DNA of 64,000 nucleotides from Desulforapulum sp034007745 (GTDB lineage: Bacteria; Desulfobacterota; Desulfobacteria; Desulfobacterales; Desulfobacteraceae): NCBI GenBank assembly GCA_034007745.1, contig JAVEQI010000011.1:1-64000 (forward strand), read 5' to 3'. Within the stretch, counting starts at the first letter, position 1, and every line of letters starts with the position of its first letter. The notes beneath the pieces were generated by a model that was not told the DNA's origin, made no database searches, and saw only the letters and a program-made list of their open reading frames with translations. Shown here one piece after another: positions 7,658 to 16,613 of this stretch. Made by a program: the position numbers and the translations under genes.

Positions 7658-8449
7658 TTATTGTGAAATCTTCTGGCGCCTGGATTGGATATAGGCGTTT
7701 TTCATGGCAATATAGGGATCCACTGCCGCCTCATTAAAAGACTCATAAAAGCCAAGGCGGAGGGAAAGCCCATTGACCGATTCAAAAGCTTTGAGCCCCA
7801 GAGATGCCTCGTAAGGGGTAACATAGCTCAAAGGGGTAATAAACCAGTCTCCTACATCACCAACAAGATCCCTCAAGGTAGTGGGGCCTAAAATGGGAAG
7901 AACGATATAAAACCCCTCTTTTATCCTGCAGACGCCAAAGGTCTGCCCCAGATCTTCTTTTGAGTTTTTCAGATTAAAATGATCCTGTGCCACAGGGAAA
8001 AAACCTAACAGTCCCAGGGTTGAGTTGACCGTAAAGATACCCAACTCAGAACCCGCACCTTTTAGTTTTCCCTGGAAAAGAGAGTTCACAAACCTCACTG
8101 GAAACATGAGATTGTAAAACATGTTATCGATACCAACCCTGACCGGTTGGGGAACTACACGGCCATAACCTTTTGCCACGGGTTTAAACACCCAGAAATA
8201 GGCCTTGTCATTGAACCTGTACATGAGCTTGTTGAATCCCAGGATGGGATCTGGCACGGATTTTTCTTCATCTGCCTGGGTGTAATCCTCAAAAAGATCC
8301 CCCATATCCTGATCATCTTCCTCATCATATCCCTGGTCGTGAACCTGGTCCACAACCAGAGATTGATCCTTATCCCAATCTTTATCCTGGGCCCATGCAG
8401 GCGGCAATGCCAGGACAAGGATCAAAAGGGTAAAAAAGAAAATTCTCAT
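7658..8449 (-). CDS. mlaA: MlaA/VacJ-family outer-membrane lipid transport protein
   Basis: 263 residues. A signal peptide (residues 1-20, cleavage after AWA) is followed by an acidic Asp/Glu-rich linker (about 21-65) and the VacJ/MlaA domain with DPILGFNKLMYRFNDKAYFWVFKPVA and the GFY/LPILGPTTLRD block. MlaA removes mislocalised phospholipid from the outer leaflet of the outer membrane. No lipobox cysteine is visible, unlike the E. coli lipoprotein. The start ATG overlaps the mlaC stop by one base, so it is the last gene of the mla operon. Confidence 0.93.
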   Translation of the reverse strand: MRIFFFTLLILVLALPPAWAQDKDWDKDQSLVVDQVHDQGYDEEDDQDMGDLFEDYTQADEEKSVPDPILGFNKLMYRFNDKAYFWVFKPVAKGYGRVVPQPVRVGIDNMFYNLMFPVRFVNSLFQGKLKGAGSELGIFTVNSTLGLLGFFPVAQDHFNLKNSKEDLGQTFGVCRIKEGFYIVLPILGPTTLRDLVGDVGDWFITPLSYVTPYEASLGLKAFESVNGLSLRLGFYESFNEAAVDPYIAMKNAYIQSRRQKISQ

Positions 8450-9066
8450 CAGTTTAGCTTTTCCTTGAGCTCTGCGATCATTTTTTGAGGGGAGTCCATG
8501 AATCTTGCCTTATACTGTTCCCGGTAATTTGACACCATGCTCACATTTTCGATAATCACATCATACACCTTCCAGGTGTTATTTTTTTCGAGCATCCTGT
8601 AGACCACCGGAGTCTTGGTTCCGTTATGGGTCACAATACTTTCAATGTCCGCCCGCTTAACACCTGAACTTGTGGACTGAAGCATTTTTGTCTCTCCAAA
8701 ATCAATGACCACATTGCTGAAGTCTTGGCCCTCCATTTGGGAAAAATAGCTGTTTGCCACTACATGGGAAAAGAGATCGATAAATTCGTTGCGTTCGGCC
8801 CTGTTAAATCTTCGCCAGTTGCTGCCAAGGGCACCCATTGTGAGACTCGGGAAATCAAACACCTCGGCGGCTATTTCAAACAGACGCTGGTTTCTCTGAT
8901 CCAACGCTTCCTGGACTGGCTCTACCGATTGATTCAGAATAATGATTGCATTATCAATGCTACGTTTTAAAACAGCTCCAGGCGACTCTTCAGCTCCAGC
9001 AGCAGTCACCCCTGTATAGATCAAGGCCAAGACTATTAAACTTACAAACAAACTCTTTCTGAACAT
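8449..9066 (-). CDS. mlaC: MlaC/Ttg2D periplasmic phospholipid-binding protein
   Basis: 205 residues from the chosen ATG at 9066, preceded by GGGGGAG. An upstream in-frame ATG at 9099 would overlap the mlaD end and lacks a better site. An N-terminal signal peptide (FRKSLFVSLIVLALIYTGVTAAGA) precedes the Tol_Tol_Ttg2 domain: FDFPSLTMGALGSNWRRFNRAERNEF and a C-terminal YxxVYDVIIENVSMVSNYR-like stretch. MlaC ferries phospholipid between MlaA and the MlaFED complex in the periplasm. It sits between mlaD and mlaA. Confidence 0.94.
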   Translation of the reverse strand: MFRKSLFVSLIVLALIYTGVTAAGAEESPGAVLKRSIDNAIIILNQSVEPVQEALDQRNQRLFEIAAEVFDFPSLTMGALGSNWRRFNRAERNEFIDLFSHVVANSYFSQMEGQDFSNVVIDFGETKMLQSTSSGVKRADIESIVTHNGTKTPVVYRMLEKNNTWKVYDVIIENVSMVSNYREQYKARFMDSPQKMIAELKEKLN

Positions 9067-9086
9067 TTCAACTCCCCCGTGTTTTA

Positions 9087-9545
9087 TCATTGCGCACAAT
9101 CTTTAGCGGAAAAAACATACTTGCTTACCAGGGATTCGAGATCCAGGGCTGATTCTGTGTTAAAAATAATTGCACCAGGGTTAAGGATTTCATCAGAAGC
9201 CCCTTGAGAAAGACTGATATATTTATCGCCTATAATTCCCGAAGTCTTTATAGAGGCGATAACATCCTCGCTCAGTAGAATTTTATCATCGAGGTTCATT
9301 TCAATCTTTGCCACAAAACGTTCCCTGTCAAGAACTATTGAAGAGACCTGACCAACCCCAACACCTGCCATTTCAATATCTGCACCAACCTTGAGACCTG
9401 CCACAGAGCTGAAATATGCATTAATAGTATAGCGATCTTTTTGGTTAAGTCTCAACCCGCCAAGTTCCACAACAACATATGCGCAACATGCAAGCCCGAT
9501 TATCACAAAGAACCCCACATAAAGTTCTATGTTCTTTTTTTTCAT
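9087..9545 (-). CDS. mlaD: MlaD, MCE-domain substrate-binding subunit
   Basis: 152 residues from the ATG at 9545, chosen because GAGGAG lies just upstream; the longer frame to 9599 would run into mlaF. One N-terminal transmembrane helix (VGFFVIIGLACCAYVVVELG) is followed by the MCE domain (YTINAYFSSVAGLKVGADIEMAGVGVG and IKTSGIIGDKYISLSQG). MlaD forms the hexameric ring on the inner membrane that passes lipid to or from MlaC. Operon mlaE-F-D-C-A. Confidence 0.95.
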   Translation of the reverse strand: MKKKNIELYVGFFVIIGLACCAYVVVELGGLRLNQKDRYTINAYFSSVAGLKVGADIEMAGVGVGQVSSIVLDRERFVAKIEMNLDDKILLSEDVIASIKTSGIIGDKYISLSQGASDEILNPGAIIFNTESALDLESLVSKYVFSAKDCAQ

Positions 9546-9570
9546 CGTTTTTCGCTCCTCATCCTTATGC

Positions 9571-10335
9571 TCATCCTTTGCTCGTCCATTCTTCGTCAAC
9601 CCCCCGGCCGTTGATAAAGGAACTCACCTCTTCCAAGTTAGATCCCAATATCTCGTCCGGACTTCCCTGGAAAATAATTTTACCCCTGTCAATCATTGCT
9701 ACCCGCTGGGCAATTTTGAATATACCGGGAATCTCGTGGCTCACCACAACGGCTGTAAATCCGAACCTCTGCTGGTACTCTTGAATCATGCCATGGACCG
9801 CATTCTTTCTCACCGGATCAAGTCCGGTTGTAGGTTCATCAAACAGCACCACATCTGGTTCGGTCACAAGGGCCCTCGCAAGGGCCACACGCTTTTTCAT
9901 TCCTCCAGAAAGCTCGGCGGGATAGCGACCCTCAATACCGGAAATCTCAAGCTGCTCCATTCTTGCAAGCACCCGTTCCCTTGTCTCCCGCCTGGAAAGG
10001 GCAAGCCCCTCAGTCAAGGGAAGGGCTATGTTTTCAAACACATTCAACGAGTCAAAAAGGGCGTTATCCTGGAACATATAGCTAGTTTTGTTCCTAAACC
10101 GCCTTATGGAATGTCTGTCCATGGCGGACAGCTCCTCGCCCCCCATGATGATGGAACCTGAATCCTGGGCTTCAAGACCAATGATATGCTTTAAAAGAAC
10201 ACTTTTTCCGCACCCGCTCTTTCCAATCACAACGGTGATCTCTCCTTCGTAGATAGAGAGATTCACCCCCCGCATCACATGATTTGAGCCAAAACTCTTC
10301 CTGACATCCTTAAATTCTATAAACGGCTTTACCAT
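9571..10335 (-). CDS. mlaF: MlaF, ABC transporter ATP-binding subunit
   Basis: 254 residues with Walker A GKSGCGKS (38-45), signature LSGGMKKR (142-149) and Walker B VVLFDEPTTGLDP (162-174). It is the ATPase of the MlaFEDB phospholipid transport complex. It lies between mlaE and mlaD on the minus strand with short gaps of 15 and 25 bases. No mlaB (STAS) gene is present in the operon. Confidence 0.96.
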   Translation of the reverse strand: MVKPFIEFKDVRKSFGSNHVMRGVNLSIYEGEITVVIGKSGCGKSVLLKHIIGLEAQDSGSIIMGGEELSAMDRHSIRRFRNKTSYMFQDNALFDSLNVFENIALPLTEGLALSRRETRERVLARMEQLEISGIEGRYPAELSGGMKKRVALARALVTEPDVVLFDEPTTGLDPVRKNAVHGMIQEYQQRFGFTAVVVSHEIPGIFKIAQRVAMIDRGKIIFQGSPDEILGSNLEEVSSFINGRGVDEEWTSKG

Positions 10336-10350
10336 GACACCCCGTTAATA

Positions 10351-11157
10351 TTAGAGCAGCAAATAGGTTATGATGTAATCACACACAAGAACGAGGACAC
10401 AGGAATTAACAACGGCCGTTGTGGTGGACGAACTCACCCCCTTGGCACCAAACCCTCCCTGGGGGTTTAAGTGTGTAAAATATCCCCGGCTGCAACACAC
10501 TGTAGTCACCACCAGGGAAAAAACAAGAGCCTTCACAAATCCGCCGGTCACATCCGTCATTAAAACGCTCTCCTTTACCCGATAAATATAAATAGCCGGG
10601 TTGATCCCCAGCAGGAGAGAACCTGTCAGATAACCGCCAAAGATCCCGATCAAATCAAAAAGAGCGGTTAAAAGGGGAAAACTGATCACTGCCGCAATGA
10701 TTCTTGGTGTAAACAGATACCTGACAGGATTGATGTTCATTGTGTCAAGGGCATCTATCTGCTGGGAAATACGCATGACGCCAATCTCTGCCGCCATAGC
10801 AGAACCGGCCCTTGCTGTTACCATAATGGCCGTCAGTACAGGACCAAGTTCCCGGATAAGGGTAAGGGCCACGGCGGAACCCAGCATCCCTTCACTGCCG
10901 AAACGGACAAGGGTATAGTATCCCTGAAGCCCCAGCACCATACCGGTAAAAAGCCCGGTCAAGAGGATCACCACCATGGATCGCATGCCTATGAACCAGA
11001 CATGTTCTATAATTTTTGACAGCTGAAACGGTGGTATGAAAATCTGAGTCATACCTTGTAATAAGAAAAGCCAGACCCTTCCTACACCCTGAACAGTATT
11101 CAGAACAGATGAACCGAGGGCCTCAATCCTGCCTGTAAATTTACTAATTAATTTCAA
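10351..11157 (-). CDS. mlaE: MlaE, ABC transporter permease
   Basis: 268 residues with five or so hydrophobic segments and the MlaE signature ELGPVLTAIMVTARAGSAMAAEIGVMRISQQIDALDTM. It is the inner-membrane permease of the lipid-transport complex and the first gene of the mla operon. The 455-base region upstream should carry the operon promoter. Confidence 0.96.
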   Translation of the reverse strand: MKLISKFTGRIEALGSSVLNTVQGVGRVWLFLLQGMTQIFIPPFQLSKIIEHVWFIGMRSMVVILLTGLFTGMVLGLQGYYTLVRFGSEGMLGSAVALTLIRELGPVLTAIMVTARAGSAMAAEIGVMRISQQIDALDTMNINPVRYLFTPRIIAAVISFPLLTALFDLIGIFGGYLTGSLLLGINPAIYIYRVKESVLMTDVTGGFVKALVFSLVVTTVCCSRGYFTHLNPQGGFGAKGVSSSTTTAVVNSCVLVLVCDYIITYLLL

Positions 11158-11612
11158 TAGTTTTTTCCTGCCAGTTCCACCCCTTTGGGGTTTTCATAGT
11201 ATAGTAATGGGCTATTGTTCGACGGGTCTTTGAATGTGGACGGCTTATTTAGCCTTTAAAAAAATACTTCGTTATATAGCAGATCCACCCATAAATTAAA
11301 AGGACATAATGTTTTCATTCCATTCCCTAGGGTTACCCTTATCAAAACGAGAAAGGTCGGGAAATATTGCAATATCCCTTTCTGGTTTCCAATGTTCCGT
11401 TAGGGGTAACTGTCTGACGCCTTTAGAGTAAAACCAAAACAAAAAATATTGACCAGGCACCGCAATTGTATTTTTCCATTGACACCGCCTGTGTTTTGGA
11501 ATACGTATCGAAAATTAAACACATACATCAGGTACAATCGCACCTGCAAGCCTGATCTATCAATAGAAATAAAACTTTCAATAGAAATAAAACTTTAATA
11601 CGGATTAAAAAA
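11158..11612. other. Intergenic region between mlaE and the 11613 gene
   Basis: Divergent spacer of 455 bases with no open frame of note. It contains a 24-base element (11419-11442, GCCTTTAGAGTAAAACCAAAA and three further bases) matching 34759-34782 at 22 of 24 positions, and a candidate promoter TTGACA near 11480 followed 17 bases later by TACGTA. A tandem 18-bp duplication sits immediately upstream of the next gene. No operator could be assigned. Confidence 0.4.
11561..11596 (+). repeat. Tandem 18-bp direct repeat upstream of 11613
   Basis: Two exact abutting copies of CAATAGAAATAAAACTTT (11561-11578 and 11579-11596), ending 16 bases before the next ATG. It occupies the 5' untranslated region; no clear Shine-Dalgarno is visible between it and the start. 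Confidence 0.85.
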
Positions 11613-12071
11613 ATGGCCCGTAAAATAACCCTGAGCATACCGGACCTGCTCCACGAGAAACTGGAAGAGTGGCGACAGTCGTTTAACCTTTCAAAAATGT
11701 TCCAGGATGCCCTGGCCGAGGCTATCCTCAAAAAGGAAGAATTCCAGCGTCGCTTCCAGGAGGACACCTCCATGGCCGAAACCATTGAGCGTCTCAGGCG
11801 GGAAAAGAAAATATCCGAGGGTAATTTTCTTGAAAACGGCAGGGTTGAAGGTTTCCAATGGGCAAAAAGTGCCCATTATGACGACCTTATGTATGCTCTG
11901 ACATTTGACTCAGTGACGGCCCTTGCCGCTGATGAGCGCCTTGTCCAAAACTTTTCCCAGGATATGGACATGGAAAAAGATCAGCTCACTGACAGACACA
12001 CACGCCTCTTCATCCAGGGGTGGCAAAGGGGAATCAACGAATTCTGGAACGCAATAAAGGAGAAGCTTTAA
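11613..12071 (+). CDS. Conserved unknown protein, possible ribbon-helix-helix N-terminus
   Basis: 152 residues, soluble and charged, not recognised as a named family. The first 45 residues (ARKITLSIPDLLHEKLEEWRQ then SKMFQDALAEAILKKEEF) look like a beta strand plus two helices of the ribbon-helix-helix type found in antitoxins and small DNA-binding proteins. The rest is helical with a Trp-containing C-terminus. It abuts the start of the large activase gene (stop 12069-12071, ATG 12072), so the two form an operon and may act together. No toxin partner is seen. Confidence 0.7.
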   Translation: MARKITLSIPDLLHEKLEEWRQSFNLSKMFQDALAEAILKKEEFQRRFQEDTSMAETIERLRREKKISEGNFLENGRVEGFQWAKSAHYDDLMYALTFDSVTALAADERLVQNFSQDMDMEKDQLTDRHTRLFIQGWQRGINEFWNAIKEKL

Positions 12072-15000
12072 ATGAAACCCTCAGCAGTACTGGGTATCGA
12101 TATAGGATCAGTATCCGTCTCCATCGTTTTCATGGGGCAAAACAGGAAAATTTTTTATTCCGCCACAGCTTTCCACCATGGTGATCTGGAAGCTGCCCTT
12201 AAAAAAACCCTTGAGAGCGTTGATCTTTCAAAGGTAGCCATCATTTCCGCAACCTCGTCCACACCCCACTCCATAAGGCGGGATGTGGAGATTGATGACC
12301 AGGTAGCCCTTATTGGAGCGGCCAGGCATATTCACGGCAAAACAGGCTCCATCCTCAACGTTGGCGGTGAAAAATTTTCCCTGAGTCTCTTTGATAAAAA
12401 TGGCAACTATTCAGGCTCAAGATCAAACACATCCTGTGCAGCAGGAACCGGGAGTTTTCTTGATCAGCAGGCCCGCAGATTAGAGCTTGAAACGGCCGAG
12501 CAACTGAGCCTTGCTGCAACCGGAAATAAAGATTCCATACCCGAAATTGCAACCCGTTGTGCTGTATTCGCAAAAACAGACCTGATCCATGCCCAACAGC
12601 AGGGTTTTTCCATAGGCCAGATTTCAGAGGGTCTCTGCCAGGGTCTTGCCAGGAACATCTTCAACACGGTCTTCACCATGGGTGACATCCGGACACCCGT
12701 GGTGTTTTGCGGTGGGGTTTCCAAAAACAAATCGGTCCGATCACATCTATCAGCACTCATCCATACCCCCCTTGTGTGTGATGAAAATTCCCACCTTTAC
12801 GGTGCCATCGGAGCTGCCCTAGCCGGGCTTGAAAAGGCAGATTTGATTGGAAAAAACAACAGACCCTACACCGGGATTTCGGACATTTTTGTTCAGTCAA
12901 CAGGAACGGACCACAACACATACCCACCCCTGGATCTAACCCTTTCAAACTATCCGGATTTTAAAAGCTGGCACAGTTCTGTAGCAAACGGGGTTGAAAT
13001 CGACATTTATGTGAATCCAGCGACCATGGAGATTCGACAGGGTTTTATCGGCATGGATGTGGGTTCCACAAGCACCAAGGCAGTTCTGATAACTGAGAGG
13101 GGAGACGTACTTGCCGGATTTTACACAAGAACCGCTTCAAAACCCGTAAACGCAGTTCAAAAAATCATACGGGCCATGGACAGATTCATTAACGACCACG
13201 GCCTTTCCATCAACATACTCGGGTGCGGCACCACAGGTTCCGGAAGAAAATTGTCCGGCAGCATCATGAATGCCGAGCTTATTCTGGATGAGATCACGGC
13301 CCATGCAAGGGCTGCCCATGAACTAAACCCCAAAGTCGATACCATCATCGAAATAGGAGGCCAGGACGCCAAGTTTACCACCATGAAAAACGGCATGGTC
13401 ACCTCCTCTTTCATGAATACGGTATGTGCCGCAGGAACAGGCAGTTTCATCGAAGAGCAGGCAGCCAAACTCGGGTGCCCCCTTGACCAATACTCAAAAA
13501 GGACCAGGGGAGTAGCTTCTCCCATCTCAAGCGATCGCTGCACTGTTTTCATGGAACGGGACATGAACCACTTTTTATCCGAAGGGTATAATGTGGACCA
13601 GGTCCTGGCCTCGGCCCTTCACTCGGTTAGGGACAACTACCTGACCAAAGTTGCATCAATTGCCAAGATCGGCAGCACAGTCCTGTTCCAGGGTGCCACG
13701 GCAAAGAACCGGGCTTTGGTTGCCGCCTTTGAGCAGAAGCTTAAAAAACCGATCCACGTCTCCAGGTACTGCCATCTCACAGGGGCCCTTGGGGTTGCCT
13801 TGACCCTCAAGGACAGTATGAAGGCTCAAAGCCTGAACAATCAAGATCAGGTCAATCACACTCCAGCAGATGAAAATTCCATAAACAGGCTAACTCCGAT
13901 CAATGTAAAGAAATTCAGGGGTTTTGACCTGTGGAAGACCCCCATCCCCATCCGCCAGGAGACCTGCAGACTGTGCATGAACCACTGCAAAATCACCATA
14001 GCCGACATCAACGATGAAACTGCGGCCTTTGGTTTTTTGTGCGGCAGGAACTACAAGGACGATCATTATGTAGCAAAGAAAAAACATTTTCATATGATTC
14101 GGTCCAGAAAAAAAGCATTTGAAATTCCGGAAATTCCAACTCCTGACTCTGGGTTAACCCTGGGAATTCCTGCGGGTCTACACCTTGTGGAAGACCTTGA
14201 GATGTGGCAATTATTTTTCGGACTTTTAAACATCAAGACAGTCACAAGCAAAGGGTTCAGGGATGATATTACCCTTGGACGAAACGTTGCCAATGCCGAG
14301 TTCTGCACCCCAATGACTGCCATGCACGGCCATGTGGCCCATTTGCTGACCAAGGCGGACTACATCTTTCTGCCCTTTTACTTTGAAGATAAAGACAAGG
14401 CGGAAAACGAAAAAACAGCAAGACGTCAGTACTGCTACTACACCCAGTTTCTTCCAAGCGTTATGGCAAACATTGCCGGTATGGACAGAAACCGGCTTGT
14501 CTCACCTGTAATAAAGTATCTCTATACGAGCTTTCACACAAAGCTTGAGCTTTACAAGGTCCTTAAAAGAATTTCACCCAAAAGGATCAGCTTTTTTGAT
14601 ATCTCGTCGGCCTTTGATCGAGCCCTTGAGTGGAAGAAAACAGCCGGAACCTCCCTGAAAAAAATCTATTCCCTGGATAGTGCCAAGGGTTCCGACATCG
14701 ACGTACTCCTTGTTGGAAGACCTTATACAGTGCTTTCAGATTCACTCAACGCAAAGATCCCCGACATTTTTTCGTCGCTTAAGGTCAACCTCTTTTTCCA
14801 GGATATGCTCGACCTTGACAAGGTGGATATCAGCTCCATTGCCCCGCTGCTGGGTGAGATCCACTGGAAACATGCGGCGACTGTCCTGAGGGCAACCCTG
14901 GCCGCCGCCAGGACCGACAATTTATACCCGGTGTTTGTCACCTCGTTCAAGTGTTCACCCGATTCGTTTACCGTTGATTATTTTAAACAGATCATGGAGG

Positions 15001-16373
15001 CCCATGACAAGCCCTACCTGGTGCTGGAACTCGACGAGCACGATTCAAGCGTAGGGTATGAAACCCGCATCGAGGCGGGCATCCGGGCCTTTAGAAATCA
15101 CAGCCTCCACGGCACACGGACTGGGGATATCAAACTTGCTCCCATGAACCCGGATATCATGGATAAGCCCGGCAGCAAGACCCTTGTGGTTCCGAACTGG
15201 GACCAGATAACCGGGACATTTCTCGCTGCCACCTTAAGGGGCGAAGGAATAAAGGCTGTTTTGATGGACGAAACAGAGGCGACCATCAAACAGAGCCTTG
15301 CAACTAACACTGGCCAGTGCATTCCTTTGAATGCCATTGCAAGCGGGTACATCAAAACCATCCAAAACCATGGTCTTAATCCGGCCGACACCCTTTTATG
15401 GATGAGCAAATCCGATATAGCCTGCAACATAAAGATGTACTCCCACCATATCAAGACCATCCTGAACCGGGCTGGCAACGGTATGGAAAAGGCAGGGGTC
15501 TTCAGGGGTGAACTCTCATTTATGGATATTGGCATCAAGGCAGGGATTAACTGCTACTTTGCCCATATGTTCGCAGGTCTGTTGACAAGTATAGGCTGTA
15601 AAATGAGGCCCTATGAAGTTGTCAAAGGTGCAACAGACCTAGCCATTTCAAAGGCGGTTAAAATTGTGACAATGGCCTTTGAGGGAGGACGGACAAAAGA
15701 AGACGCCCTGAAAGAAGCCATGGATCTCATGTCCCGGGTGGAACTAAAAAAAGGCATGGAAAAGGTTCAGCGCCCGAAAGTTGCTATTTTTGGAGACTTC
15801 TACGTCAGGGACAACAGTGTCATGAACCAGGGTCTTGTCCGGTACATCGAGGCAAACGGCGGTGAAGTCGTTACAACCCCCTACTACAGGTTTGCCAAGA
15901 TGATCGCCCACCCCTATTTTAAAAAATGGTTTAATGAGGGAAAATACATGAACCTGATCTCCGGCGGGGCATTACTTGCCACCATGAAGAAATTGGAGAA
16001 ACGGTATTACCGCTACTTTCAACCACTTTTAAACGAACCTGAAATGGAGTACACCGACTCTTTTGAAAAGGTGCTTGATGAATATGGCGTCCTGCCCGAA
16101 CATACAGGTGAATCAATGGACAACCTCCTGAAGATCCACTACATCACAAAAGAACACCCGGATCTTGCCCTGTTTGTCCAGACGAATCCATCCTACTGCT
16201 GCCCGGGGCTCGTAACCGAGGCCATGGCCTCGGCCATTGAGAAAAAAACGGGTGTCCCGGTTCTGAGCCTGACCTATGATGCCCTTGGGGGGAATAAAAA
16301 CCAGATAATCGTCCCGTTTCTTGCCTATTCAAAAAAGGGGGGTTACTCCCAGGCCTTTAAAAAATCGGTATAG
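12072..16373 (+). CDS. Giant 2-hydroxyacyl-CoA dehydratase activase-type protein (two BadF/BcrA ATPase domains, DUF2229, HgdB-like end)
   Basis: 1433 residues. Two ASKHA activase domains are in tandem: the first begins GIDIGSVSVSIVF (residue 8) with CAAGTGSFLDQQA near 119; the second begins GMDVGSTSTKAVL near 325 with CAAGTGSFIEEQA near 452. These cysteines, with later CAVFAK and CTVFME motifs, bind the bridging 4Fe-4S of activators such as HgdC. The middle is DUF2229 (ANAEFCTPMTAMHGH near 735), and the C-terminal 450 residues resemble 2-hydroxyglutaryl-CoA dehydratase component D-type proteins. Such giant fusions are widespread in anaerobes but their substrate is unknown; ATP-driven low-potential electron transfer is inferred. 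It has AAGGAG upstream and follows the 152-residue gene directly. Confidence 0.85.
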   Translation: MKPSAVLGIDIGSVSVSIVFMGQNRKIFYSATAFHHGDLEAALKKTLESVDLSKVAIISATSSTPHSIRRDVEIDDQVALIGAARHIHGKTGSILNVGGEKFSLSLFDKNGNYSGSRSNTSCAAGTGSFLDQQARRLELETAEQLSLAATGNKDSIPEIATRCAVFAKTDLIHAQQQGFSIGQISEGLCQGLARNIFNTVFTMGDIRTPVVFCGGVSKNKSVRSHLSALIHTPLVCDENSHLYGAIGAALAGLEKADLIGKNNRPYTGISDIFVQSTGTDHNTYPPLDLTLSNYPDFKSWHSSVANGVEIDIYVNPATMEIRQGFIGMDVGSTSTKAVLITERGDVLAGFYTRTASKPVNAVQKIIRAMDRFINDHGLSINILGCGTTGSGRKLSGSIMNAELILDEITAHARAAHELNPKVDTIIEIGGQDAKFTTMKNGMVTSSFMNTVCAAGTGSFIEEQAAKLGCPLDQYSKRTRGVASPISSDRCTVFMERDMNHFLSEGYNVDQVLASALHSVRDNYLTKVASIAKIGSTVLFQGATAKNRALVAAFEQKLKKPIHVSRYCHLTGALGVALTLKDSMKAQSLNNQDQVNHTPADENSINRLTPINVKKFRGFDLWKTPIPIRQETCRLCMNHCKITIADINDETAAFGFLCGRNYKDDHYVAKKKHFHMIRSRKKAFEIPEIPTPDSGLTLGIPAGLHLVEDLEMWQLFFGLLNIKTVTSKGFRDDITLGRNVANAEFCTPMTAMHGHVAHLLTKADYIFLPFYFEDKDKAENEKTARRQYCYYTQFLPSVMANIAGMDRNRLVSPVIKYLYTSFHTKLELYKVLKRISPKRISFFDISSAFDRALEWKKTAGTSLKKIYSLDSAKGSDIDVLLVGRPYTVLSDSLNAKIPDIFSSLKVNLFFQDMLDLDKVDISSIAPLLGEIHWKHAATVLRATLAAARTDNLYPVFVTSFKCSPDSFTVDYFKQIMEAHDKPYLVLELDEHDSSVGYETRIEAGIRAFRNHSLHGTRTGDIKLAPMNPDIMDKPGSKTLVVPNWDQITGTFLAATLRGEGIKAVLMDETEATIKQSLATNTGQCIPLNAIASGYIKTIQNHGLNPADTLLWMSKSDIACNIKMYSHHIKTILNRAGNGMEKAGVFRGELSFMDIGIKAGINCYFAHMFAGLLTSIGCKMRPYEVVKGATDLAISKAVKIVTMAFEGGRTKEDALKEAMDLMSRVELKKGMEKVQRPKVAIFGDFYVRDNSVMNQGLVRYIEANGGEVVTTPYYRFAKMIAHPYFKKWFNEGKYMNLISGGALLATMKKLEKRYYRYFQPLLNEPEMEYTDSFEKVLDEYGVLPEHTGESMDNLLKIHYITKEHPDLALFVQTNPSYCCPGLVTEAMASAIEKKTGVPVLSLTYDALGGNKNQIIVPFLAYSKKGGYSQAFKKSV

Positions 16374-16613
16374 GCTTTTTATATCTCAAAAAAAACAGTA
16401 CCGTTCTGACCCCTTTCCACTGCTGATTCCCAGGGCAATATAAGAGTTGCACTGGGAATCAGCCAGCAAGCTGGAACAAATTACATTTGGTATCATAAAA
16501 GAATCAAAGTCGAACTGAGTCCTCCACCATTTTCGTTACAACTTCATTTTCGAAATTGCAAATAGCCACTCTGGTTACTGACTCTGCGTCAGAAAAAAAG
16601 GAGACGAACAAGA
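16374..16613. other. Convergent spacer with a strong hairpin
   Basis: Between the activase gene and comEC, which converge. A perfect 12-bp inverted repeat GCTGATTCCCAG (16422-16433) / CTGGGAATCAGC (16452-16463) surrounds an 18-base loop that itself has a GCAA/TTGC pairing. No T tract follows on either strand, so it is not a typical intrinsic terminator, though a bidirectional transcript-ending or stabilising role is possible. Confidence 0.6.

Noticed and set aside
9546..9599. Longer N-terminus for MlaD reaching into mlaF
   Set aside because: The residues are charged and not MCE-like; a good GAGGAG precedes the downstream ATG at 9545.
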